Assembly: GCF_025144225.1 (NCBI RefSeq)
Contig: NZ_JALXXB010000008.1
Location: 42,433 to 106,432 of the forward strand
From: Aestuariimicrobium sp. p3-SID1156
Lineage (GTDB): Bacteria; Actinomycetota; Actinomycetes; Propionibacteriales; Propionibacteriaceae
Reading direction: 5' to 3'
Length of the DNA stretch: 64,000 bases
Part shown: piece after piece, positions 57,495 to 64,000 of the stretch
Layout of the letters: each line of letters opens with the position of its first letter
How positions within the stretch are numbered: the first letter of the stretch is position 1
The notes under the pieces: generated by a model
What the model saw: the letters and a program-made list of their open reading frames with translations, nothing else
Databases searched by the model: none
Told to the model about the DNA's origin: nothing
Made by a program: the position numbers and the translations under genes

Positions 57495-58409
57495 CTAGGA
57501 ACTCAGCATCCGTAGCAAAGGGGGAGCCAGCAGGATCAGACCGAAGACCATCGCAGGGATGACCATCCAGATCGTCAGCGACTCACTGACGCGTTGTGCC
57601 TCGATCTTCTGGGCCATCAGATGGCTGTCACGAAGTTCCCTGAGACGGGCCCGGAGGGTGTCTCCGAGCGCTGCGCCCTGTTCATCCAGACGCATCACGT
57701 CCGCGATGTCACGCAGCGCGGGCACCTCCAGCCGGTTGGCGACCTCCTCCAGGGCCTGCCAGGCCGGTCGCTGCTCCAGCCGGGTCCGCTCGAGGGAAGT
57801 GCGCAATTCCCTGAAGAGCACGTTGTCCGAGAGGACGGCGGCTCCCGTGAGCGCCTGGGAGGACGACTGATTCGCGAGTCTCTCGAGGACCACGAGGTCG
57901 ATGTAGGTGAAGACCGCCTCGTTGGCCGCCGTCTGTACGAGGGCGCCAGCACGACGGAGCCTGAGGTTGGGGACGAACCACCCGATCACCAGGCCCAACA
58001 CCGTCAGCGCCCCGGGGAAGGAACCGAGGGGCGCACCAATCGCCCAGCTGAGTGAGGCCGCGACCCCCGGGGTCAGGCCCACGATGAGTGAAAGAACCAA
58101 CTTCTCGGCCATGAAGTCACCGACGCTGCGGGCCTGCACGTGCAGCATCGTCAGAATGCGTTCGTCCTGTGGGAAGCGGCGAGCCAGGAGGCTCCCTGTT
58201 CGGTCCATGAGGCCCGCACCCTCGGGCGCGGCGGTCGTGACCTCGAGGCTCCGAGGGGGGCCGGAGCCTCGGCCGAGGGCGTCCGAGAGTCGCACCGGGC
58301 GCTGCCGGAGGCCTGTGAGCACCAGGAAGAGACCGCCGACGAGGATGCCACCCCCCAGCAGGGGGAGCAGGTTCCACCAGGGGAGGAGCCCGGGGAGAGA
58401 GGCGCTCAT
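57495..58409 (-). CDS. tadC: TadC-like inner-membrane platform protein (T2SS F family)
   Basis: 304 residues with an N-terminal membrane helix, a cytoplasmic helical domain (LERTRLEQRPAWQALEEVANR) and C-terminal helices ending VIPAMVFGLILLAPPLLRML. GspF-type. It overlaps tadB (ATGA) and pairs with it as the platform around the ATPase. Confidence 0.86.
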   Translation of the reverse strand: MSASLPGLLPWWNLLPLLGGGILVGGLFLVLTGLRQRPVRLSDALGRGSGPPRSLEVTTAAPEGAGLMDRTGSLLARRFPQDERILTMLHVQARSVGDFMAEKLVLSLIVGLTPGVAASLSWAIGAPLGSFPGALTVLGLVIGWFVPNLRLRRAGALVQTAANEAVFTYIDLVVLERLANQSSSQALTGAAVLSDNVLFRELRTSLERTRLEQRPAWQALEEVANRLEVPALRDIADVMRLDEQGAALGDTLRARLRELRDSHLMAQKIEAQRVSESLTIWMVIPAMVFGLILLAPPLLRMLSS

Positions 58410-59263
58410 GGTCGAGCTCCCGTCAGGATTCGTTCACGCCGAGGCGGAGTGGTGCGCAATCGCAGGACCACCAGCGCGCCCACGTAGAGCAGCAGCAGGA
58501 GTGCCAGGATCACCTGGCCCAAGGGCGTCCCATAGGGGGCGAAGAAGCTGCGGCCCAGGAGGAGTGCCACTGCGAGGACGACCAGCGTGATGGTGGTGAC
58601 CTGCCGGACGACGATGCGTGGCTTGGCGCGTTCGGCCTCGACCTCGCGGAGCGCGCGCAGCCTGTCCTGGGTTGATTCGGCGAGCCCCTTCAAACTCTCA
58701 CTGGCTCCGACCCCGCCGCGCTGGGAGGCGAGGATGAGCGCGGCGATCACTGCATCGGCGTCCGGCGAATCGAGGTCGTCGGCCAGCCCACGGAGCGCGT
58801 CCGTGCTGGACCATCTGGCCTCCATGCGGCGCACCGCCAACTGGACCGAGTCCGAGATGACTGCCGGTGCCTGCTTCCGGGTGGCGCGAATCGCGTCCGG
58901 AACCGACTTCCCGGTTGAGATGGAACTGGCCAGCAGGCGAACCCATTGGTCGAGCGCCTGCAGCAGGGCGATGTCGTGCTGCGGTGGAGAGCTGAGCAAC
59001 CAAGGGAGCCCCAGAACCACTGCCGGGACAAGCGCGAGCAACACGACCCACCCCGTCACCGCGAACACGATGACACCTGCGGCCAGCGCAACGCCCACCA
59101 GTGTCTGCCACCTCCTGCCCAGTTCCTTCCAGCGTGTGCGAAGGGTCCTGGACGAGCCGCTGTGGCGCACTCTGCCAGAAGTAGTGGGTTGCAGGCCCAA
59201 CACAATGAGCAGAACCCCGAGGCATGTGGCCAACCCCGAGGCGAGGACCAGGGAGCCGCTCAT
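58406..59263 (-). CDS. tadB: TadB-like inner-membrane platform protein (T2SS F family)
   Basis: 285 residues: two early hydrophobic segments, a helical domain (LLASSISTGKSVPDAIRATR) containing a glycine-rich GGVGASESLKGLA turn, and two C-terminal membrane helices. GspF-type fold. Starts in an ATGA overlap with tadA and ends in one with tadC. Confidence 0.86.
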   Translation of the reverse strand: MSGSLVLASGLATCLGVLLIVLGLQPTTSGRVRHSGSSRTLRTRWKELGRRWQTLVGVALAAGVIVFAVTGWVVLLALVPAVVLGLPWLLSSPPQHDIALLQALDQWVRLLASSISTGKSVPDAIRATRKQAPAVISDSVQLAVRRMEARWSSTDALRGLADDLDSPDADAVIAALILASQRGGVGASESLKGLAESTQDRLRALREVEAERAKPRIVVRQVTTITLVVLAVALLLGRSFFAPYGTPLGQVILALLLLLYVGALVVLRLRTTPPRRERILTGARP

Positions 59264-60813
59264 CGGGCGACCTCGACCGGCAGGTCCGGCACGTCCGCCC
59301 GGGGTAGTTGCATGAACTCTGCCAGGTCATCGAGCACCTCAGGGGTGGGATGGAAGAGTTCGGGGTCCCCGCCGCTTCCGGCCCGGTAGAGGAGGTGGGT
59401 GGTGGGTCGGCCGCTCTCCATACCACCGGTCAGGATCCTGACTTCGGAGATGAAGCGACGCCGTTTGCCGCCGCGCCACGTGTCATCGACGAGTTTGACG
59501 TGGATGAGGAAGTGGAGGTTGTGGGCGATCTGACGGAAGGCCTCATCCATCGTGATCACGCCGCCCTGCGCGACGCGGGAGGCGAGTCGATCGATGGTGG
59601 ACGCTGCCGAATGGGAGTGGGTCGTGCTGAGGCTGCCGGCGCCTGACTGCATCGCCTGGAAGAGGGCTCCGGCCTCCTCTCCGCGGACCTCACCCACGAC
59701 GAGGCGGGTCAGGTTCTGGCGCAGGGCCTCGGGGATGAGGTCGGCGACCGTCCAGGCGCCCAGGCTGCGGCCATCCACCTGCTCGCCCAGACCCACTCGT
59801 GCCTGGAGAGCCAGCATGTTGCGGCGCCGGGGTTGCAAGTGGGTCAGGAGTTCGTAGTCAGTCTCCAGGGTCCCGAAGCGTTCGGTCTCGGGAATGGCGT
59901 CGATCAGCGCGCGGAGCAGGGTCGTCTTGCCAGCGCCCTGGTCTCCTGAGATGACCATCGACTTCCTGGCCAGGACGCCAGCACGCAGGACGTCGGCGAG
60001 TTCGCCGGGGAACATGCCGGCCGCAACCAGGTCGGTCAGGCTGACCTCGGTGAGACGGTGCTGGCGGATCGTGATGGATGGGCGGTAGCTCAGTCCGAAG
60101 CCGATGGCGTGCAGGCGAAACCGATTGCCCAGGGCGATGGTCATCATCGGATGCGCATCGTCGAAGGGGCGTGGAGGCGATGCCGTTTCACCCAGGAACC
60201 GAATCGCCTCGACGAGTTCCTCGTCGCTGTCAGCGACCGGGGCGTGCTGCACTCTTTCGCCGGTGGTGTATTGGACCATGACAGAGTCCCAGCCGTGGAT
60301 CTCGATGTTCTCGGCTTCCTCGATGTCGAAAAGCGGTTGCAGCCGTCCGTAACCGAAGATGGCCGAGTCCACGGCCACGCGGTAGGCGCTCTCGTCGGAG
60401 GCATCCCACAGCTGATGGCCTGCGGTCGCCAACTCCTCAGCTCGATGACGGACGACCTGCGCGATGACGCTGCGCCCCAGCATGTGACGGTCCTCGGGGC
60501 TGAGGGGACGCCGGTGCTCTGCCTCACGGGAGGTGAATGCCTCGGTCATGTGTTCAGCGGCCCGACGACGCATGATCACGACCTCGGCCCAGTCAACGCG
60601 GCCGGCTCCCTCTGTCGGATCAGTGACTGGGGATGCGGGTGGGGTCGGAGTCGGGTCGGCGTCGGTCTCCCGACGCGCTCTGCGCGACTCACCGGAGATC
60701 TCGGCCCGGGACGGCAGGGGAGGGGCGTCCAGACGGGCCAGTGCCTGACTGAGTGCCTGCTGGGTGTCCAACTCCTGGGGGAGCGGTGCAGGGATGGGAA
60801 GTGCGCGCCTCAT
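59260..60813 (-). CDS. tadA: TadA/CpaF secretion ATPase
   Basis: 517 residues from ATG 60813, chosen for its ATGA overlap with the preceding gene. Motifs: N-terminal FGYGRLQPLFDIEEAENIEI, Walker A GDQGAGKT (290-297, K296), the Asp-box-like LETDYELL, Walker B region RLVVGEVRGEEAGALFQAM and the His box STTHSHSAASTIDRL. It powers pilus assembly at the inner membrane. The first 75 residues are a disordered extension. Confidence 0.95.
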   Translation of the reverse strand: MRRALPIPAPLPQELDTQQALSQALARLDAPPLPSRAEISGESRRARRETDADPTPTPPASPVTDPTEGAGRVDWAEVVIMRRRAAEHMTEAFTSREAEHRRPLSPEDRHMLGRSVIAQVVRHRAEELATAGHQLWDASDESAYRVAVDSAIFGYGRLQPLFDIEEAENIEIHGWDSVMVQYTTGERVQHAPVADSDEELVEAIRFLGETASPPRPFDDAHPMMTIALGNRFRLHAIGFGLSYRPSITIRQHRLTEVSLTDLVAAGMFPGELADVLRAGVLARKSMVISGDQGAGKTTLLRALIDAIPETERFGTLETDYELLTHLQPRRRNMLALQARVGLGEQVDGRSLGAWTVADLIPEALRQNLTRLVVGEVRGEEAGALFQAMQSGAGSLSTTHSHSAASTIDRLASRVAQGGVITMDEAFRQIAHNLHFLIHVKLVDDTWRGGKRRRFISEVRILTGGMESGRPTTHLLYRAGSGGDPELFHPTPEVLDDLAEFMQLPRADVPDLPVEVAR

Positions 60814-61601
60814 GCCGACCACCGCCCATCGCCGACCACATCGTCGCGTTCGTCGAGTCGGTCGTGGACTGCATCATGAAGTCGTTGCGCTGATCGTGCA
60901 AGGCTGCTCACGAAGCCACCTCGATCGAAGCGACGTGGCCGGGGGCCGGCATCGCTGAGCACCGCAGCATCCAGCGGCGCCCATTCCACCTGGACGTCCA
61001 CCGGGATCGAGAACTGCGAGGAGATCTCTGCGGCCGAGTACGGCCGGCCGGAGCCCACGAGGGCGAGCCCGATCGAGCACGAGGCGGAGGTGCTCTCGAC
61101 TCGATCCTTCATCTGGGGCAGGTGGACGCCCAGACCTGCGAGCGATCGGAGGCTCGAACGGGTCGTCATCAGGAGGCGGTCGGTGCTGCGCACCAGGTCG
61201 AGTGGCGGTCCCTCCGGGCCGCAGCGGCCCATGTCGATGATCACGTCACGGTCGGGAAGGTGGTGGAACTCCTCGGCAAGCGCCGCCCATCCCGTGAAGA
61301 TCCCTGCCGCTCCGGGTTGGGTGAATCCTGTGAGGATCCGGACCCGACCAGTCGCGTCGAGCTGTTCAGCATGCTCCAGGACCTGCTCCCTGATGGAACC
61401 CTGGCGACGCACGCTGTGGAGCAGGCCCATCATTCCGCCGACCCCATGGCGTCCACCGAGGAAGCCGGTGGAGATGGCCATGGGCGCATCGCGGTCGCAG
61501 TCGGCCAGGAGGACGGGCCGTGGCCACTGCAGAGCCAGTCCCAGTGCCGTCGTCGTGGTGCCCGGGGCGCCGGTTGCCGAGCAGAGCATGATCACAGCCA
61601 T
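60810..61601 (-). CDS. TadZ/CpaE-like ParA-type ATPase, degenerate
   Basis: 263 residues from ATG 61601 (shares one base with the cpaB stop). The fold is MinD/ParA-like: IMLCSATGAPGTTTTALGLA in the P-loop position, VLLADCDRD, and DVIIDMGR in the Walker B position. The P-loop lacks the deviant lysine signature (G-A-P-G-T-T-T-T), as in several TadZ proteins that localise the pilus machine. A long open frame in another phase over this region is a shadow. Confidence 0.78.
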   Translation of the reverse strand: MAVIMLCSATGAPGTTTTALGLALQWPRPVLLADCDRDAPMAISTGFLGGRHGVGGMMGLLHSVRRQGSIREQVLEHAEQLDATGRVRILTGFTQPGAAGIFTGWAALAEEFHHLPDRDVIIDMGRCGPEGPPLDLVRSTDRLLMTTRSSLRSLAGLGVHLPQMKDRVESTSASCSIGLALVGSGRPYSAAEISSQFSIPVDVQVEWAPLDAAVLSDAGPRPRRFDRGGFVSSLARSAQRLHDAVHDRLDERDDVVGDGRWSA

Positions 61602-62323
61602 CAGTTGGTCCGAACCACGACGAGACGACCGGACGCCGCCAGAGCTGCGACCTCTGCTGCTTGCGCGTCCTTCAAGTTGATGTCCATCACCCAACTGGCC
61701 CCGTCGGGCAAAGCGACAGGGGCAGTAGTCACCGTGGCGGGATAGGTTCGCGCGGCTTGTCCCGGTGTCTCGTTGCCAGCGGCATTCTGAGCGGCGGCCG
61801 CCGCGGCTCCGCGGGCCCCGGGGGCGTCCACCTCCACCAGGAGGACCCTGGTGCCGGGCGGTAGTGCGGCGACTGGGAGTCGGCCCGCCTCGAGCTTGAG
61901 CCCCAGCAGCGATGTACCGGTGGGTACTGCGGCCTGCCCCACCATTCCCGGGCCCACGAGGCTGTTCGCCGGAAGGTCGACAAGGGCAGTCTGGCCCACC
62001 AGAGCGGACAGGTCCGTGGACGGAATGGTCTTGATCCCCGGAACCGCGCCGATCGTGATGACGGTGAGATCGGCCTGGCTCACCGTCTCGCCGCGAGCAA
62101 CCGTGCGGCTCATCGCCACGACGCTGGCGGTGTCGTTCAACTGCGAGAAGGCCATCGAGATGCCCAGCGAGCCCAGAACAGCACACAGCAGCCCCAGGAC
62201 GATCAGTCGCGGACTCCGGCGTCCGCGCAGACTCGCGGCAGGTGCGCGCATCGGCTGGGGGTTCGCTGCGGGCGGCGTCGCTGGGGTTGACGGCCACACT
62301 CCGTTGTTCTGGCTCACGAGCAT
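61601..62323 (-). CDS. CpaB/RcpC-like SAF-domain pilus protein
   Basis: 240 residues from ATG 62323. An N-terminal disordered region, one membrane helix (PRLIVLGLLCAVLGSLGISM) and a SAF domain (AMSRTVARGETVSQADL, PANSLVGPGMVG) precede a C-terminal beta domain. It is the first gene of the Tad operon. A TTGACC sequence lies upstream, but no convincing -10 is spaced to it. Confidence 0.8.
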   Translation of the reverse strand: MLVSQNNGVWPSTPATPPAANPQPMRAPAASLRGRRSPRLIVLGLLCAVLGSLGISMAFSQLNDTASVVAMSRTVARGETVSQADLTVITIGAVPGIKTIPSTDLSALVGQTALVDLPANSLVGPGMVGQAAVPTGTSLLGLKLEAGRLPVAALPPGTRVLLVEVDAPGARGAAAAAAQNAAGNETPGQAARTYPATVTTAPVALPDGASWVMDINLKDAQAAEVAALAASGRLVVVRTN

Positions 62324-62663
62324 TACATATGCCACCGGAAGGGTCAATTTCGAGAGCTGATGCACAATCTGTGGACAAGTTCTGGCTTCGTTATTGAAAA
62401 GTGACCGGCTGTTCATCTCTCCGACAGCCAGATCCCGATGAGTGGACGCCGGGACTGCGCGGTGTGCCGTCTGCCCGTCCCGGCGCGTGAACCCGACTGC
62501 ACTGTGGAGGCATGAGCACAAGACCGAGGCAGGATCCATGGCCTCGCCGAGCTTTCACCGCTTGACCGAGATGGTCGAGACGCACCCAGATCGAACGAGT
62601 TCGGAGCCGCCCGGCCCGGTGCGTTACCCTCGACGGAGCCCGATCGTCCCCAAGGAGAACGCC
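62324..62663. other. Intergenic region between divergent genes, with one DnaA box
   Basis: This 340-bp gap holds the promoters for the Tad operon (minus) and the small membrane protein (plus). A perfect DnaA box (TTGTCCACA on the minus strand) lies at 62370-62378. No further gene is recognised; the open frame running through it is not family-like. Confidence 0.5.
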
Positions 62664-63008
62664 ATGTCCGAGCACCACGCGCGCCCCTGGCAGCGCGGTC
62701 TGCACATGGCCATCATCGTCCTGGGGCTGGGGATTGCGCTCTTCGGCGTGGTCTGGTTGACCACCGGCAAGGTCACCTGCCGCGGCGTCGAGATGCAGCC
62801 TGGCGACGTGTGCACCAAAAGTTCGTTCACCGACCTGACCACCACCCAGACGCAGAGCTATGAGCAGCGGCGCCACGCGATGCGCCAGTCCCAGCCGACG
62901 GTGATCGGGTCCGGACTGGTGATCGCCGGCTTCGGTGCCCTGATGCTGTGGCGTTCGGGACGCCCACCGGTCAGCGCGGAGGAAGAACGCCTCCTCGCCC
63001 GGCACTGA
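62664..63008 (+). CDS. Small membrane protein of unknown function
   Basis: 114 residues from ATG 62664 after AAGGAG. Two membrane helices (MAIIVLGLGIALFGVVWL and VIGSGLVIAGFGALMLW) flank an external loop with two cysteines (KVTCRGVEMQPGDVC) that may form a disulfide. The C-terminus is charged. Family not recognised; similar small proteins are common in actinobacteria. Confidence 0.72.
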   Translation: MSEHHARPWQRGLHMAIIVLGLGIALFGVVWLTTGKVTCRGVEMQPGDVCTKSSFTDLTTTQTQSYEQRRHAMRQSQPTVIGSGLVIAGFGALMLWRSGRPPVSAEEERLLARH

Positions 63009-63149
63009 TCCTCGGCTCAGTCACCCGTGCCGGGACGGGCAAACCGCAGCAGGGGCACGGAACGGCCCCGGGGCGGGCCGGTGGTCGGAGCCCGTGGACG
63101 GGGTCGAGCAGGATGTCAACCCGGCTAGCCAACGCGCTGTTCACCGTAG

Positions 63150-63272
63150 TTGTCCACAGGCCGTCCACGTCTTTCCACACCTTGGAGAAGGGCGGAACGT
63201 CAACGAAAACCCGCCTTCCTGGCCGCGGGAGGGGGTGGTTGTCCACAGCTTCGGCGTGTCGGCTGTGGAGAA
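63150..63272. promoter_or_regulatory. Cluster of DnaA boxes
   Basis: Two perfect TTGTCCACA boxes (63150-63158, 63239-63247), one 8/9 match on the other strand (63264-63272, TGTGGAGAA) and one 7/9 match (63171-63179) occur within 123 bp of intergenic DNA. dnaA and dnaN are not nearby and the DNA is not AT-rich, so it is not a canonical origin. Confidence 0.65.
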
Positions 63273-63318
63273 CCCGGCGACACGCGCAGTCAGTGCGTCC
63301 CGAACCGGGGCGAAGCCA

Positions 63319-63537
63319 TCACTCGGCGGCCAGTGACATCGGCCCATAGACGAGCCGATCCTCCTCGTACAGTGAGACCTGGTCGACGCCCAGGTCGGTC
63401 AGCTTCAAGTAGTTCTCGGTCAGCCACGCCTCGGCGGCGGCCTGATCCTCGAAGCGCTGGCCGATGCCGGCGCCGGTCAGGTCGTCGGGAGTGACATCGG
63501 CGCCGGCGCCGAGTTCGGCGTCCCAGTACCAGGCCAT
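63319..63537 (-). CDS. Small conserved-type hypothetical protein
   Basis: 72 residues from ATG 63537 after AGGAGAA. The sequence MAWYWDAELGAGADVTPDDL then an alpha/beta body (FEDQAAAEAWLTENYLKLTD) looks like a compact soluble protein. It is 23 bp from the DUF3043 gene and probably co-transcribed with it. Function unknown. Confidence 0.72.
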   Translation of the reverse strand: MAWYWDAELGAGADVTPDDLTGAGIGQRFEDQAAAEAWLTENYLKLTDLGVDQVSLYEEDRLVYGPMSLAAE

Positions 63538-63560
63538 CTCAGTTCTCCTGTCGCTGGAGC

Positions 63561-64000
63561 TCAATAGGACTCGCCACGCTGGACGCGCGGGGCAGGGTTG
63601 CGGAAGCGGCGGATGCTCATCATGCGGGAGTTCATCTCCATCAGCACGCCGCGGAAGTTGGGGTTCTTGACGCGCTCGTGGGCCTCACGCTTGTACCCAC
63701 GCCAGAACAGGGTGGTGTTGAGCAGCCAGGCAGCCAGCAGCACCAGCATCGCGATCATGATGACCATCTGCACAGTGGCCTGGCGCGGGAAGGCGAAGCT
63801 GAAGGCCATGAAGACCAGCATCACCGGCAGCACGAACTCGGTGACGGTCCAGCGCGAATCGACGTAGTCACGCATCAGGGCGCGCTCCGGGGAGGACTGC
63901 TGGCGTTCCCAGGCACCCTCGCGCTGTTCGCGGCGGGCGGCGGCCGCCGCGCGACGTCGCTCCTTGGGGGTCTGGTTGGGGTGGAGCCGCGCCATGCGCT
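63561..64000 (-). CDS. DUF3043 membrane protein, cut by the window edge
   Basis: At least 144 residues. After a basic, Ala/Arg-rich cytoplasmic stretch comes MRDYVDSRWTVTEFVLPVML, the DUF3043 core, and two membrane helices (LPVMLVFMAFSFAF and VIMIAMLVLLAAWLL), then a basic tail. A Met lies at 63995, but family members have a longer basic N-terminus and the frame stays open to the edge, so the start is probably outside the window. Confidence 0.8.
   Translation of the reverse strand, partial: RMARLHPNQTPKERRRAAAAARREQREGAWERQQSSPERALMRDYVDSRWTVTEFVLPVMLVFMAFSFAFPRQATVQMVIMIAMLVLLAAWLLNTTLFWRGYKREAHERVKNPNFRGVLMEMNSRMMSIRRFRNPAPRVQRGESY

Noticed and set aside
60810..62378. Long minus-strand frame covering cpaB and tadZ in one reading
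   Set aside because: Only the last part (from 61601) is family-like and in the right overlap with tadA; the rest is a shadow of the CpaB-like gene in another frame.
63009..63318. Chromosomal origin of replication
   Set aside because: DnaA boxes are present, but there is no dnaA, dnaN or AT-rich unwinding region.

Overview
The window is high-GC DNA of actinobacterial type. It has GTG starts, many ATGA/GTGA gene overlaps, an actinobacterial-type Tad pilus cluster, MntR/CmtR-type metal regulators and actinobacterial DnaA boxes. The gene set (class Ib nrdHIEF behind a cobalamin riboswitch, orn next to tRNA-His, lpd-pepA, paired dynamin-like GTPases) suggests a relative of the Propionibacteriaceae. 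That family placement is inference only.

Layout. 0-10.7 kb is mostly core: the end of a heavy-metal-binding protein and a P1B-type ATPase, then on the minus strand EttA, an SSB paralogue, two dynamin-like GTPases and a PrsW protease, then tRNA-Arg, oligoribonuclease and tRNA-His. 10.7-14.9 kb is a small mobile segment. Its serine-recombinase remnant runs into the 3' end of tRNA-His and is joined head-on to a truncated tyrosine-recombinase-like gene. The cargo is a CmtR-like Cd/Pb sensor and its SPC-type ATPase, and the segment ends at a run of 19 C. 14.9-23.7 kb returns to core-like genes: an orphan sugar-binding lipoprotein, a Gfo/Idh oxidoreductase and a LacI regulator with a LacI-type operator; lpd; leucyl aminopeptidase; mntH-mntR with an MntR-like box; two small acidic proteins; tRNA-Ala.

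23.9-32.2 kb is a decaying accessory island between tRNA-Ala and nrdF. It holds a frameshifted ImmA/IrrE peptidase coupled to a Cys-rich protein, an orphan PD-(D/E)XK protein, relics of an IS3 transposase and of urocanase, a large secreted propeller protein, and a frameshifted nuclease-helicase (DUF2075).

32.2-53.8 kb: nrdHIEF (minus strand) has a promoter flanked by two NrdR-like boxes 32 nt apart, then a cobalamin riboswitch, then a hairpin that can mask the nrdH ribosome-binding site. Next come an alanine/glycine symporter, a family 2 glycosyltransferase, a secreted phytase-like/choice-of-anchor protein ending in LPDTG without an anchor, 5-oxoprolinase pxpABC, a serine-type permease with L-serine dehydratase, a rhodanese, UppP, a tightly coupled three-gene operon (N-formylglutamate amidohydrolase-like, QEGLA/DUF1704 peptidase-like, ATP-grasp ligase), and a Ser/Thr kinase. 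53.9-62.3 kb is one minus-strand Tad/Flp pilus operon (cpaB-tadZ-tadA-tadB-tadC-flp-tadE-tadE-LysM/BTAD protein). The right end has small membrane and hypothetical genes and a cluster of DnaA boxes.

Functional links: manganese uptake (mntH/mntR) and the class Ib ribonucleotide reductase, which usually uses manganese, occur together. Amino-acid scavenging is prominent (oxoproline, serine, alanine, aminopeptidase). The strongest candidate for an undescribed system is the formylglutamate-amidohydrolase/QEGLA/ATP-grasp operon. A second notable item is the layered control of nrdHIEF.
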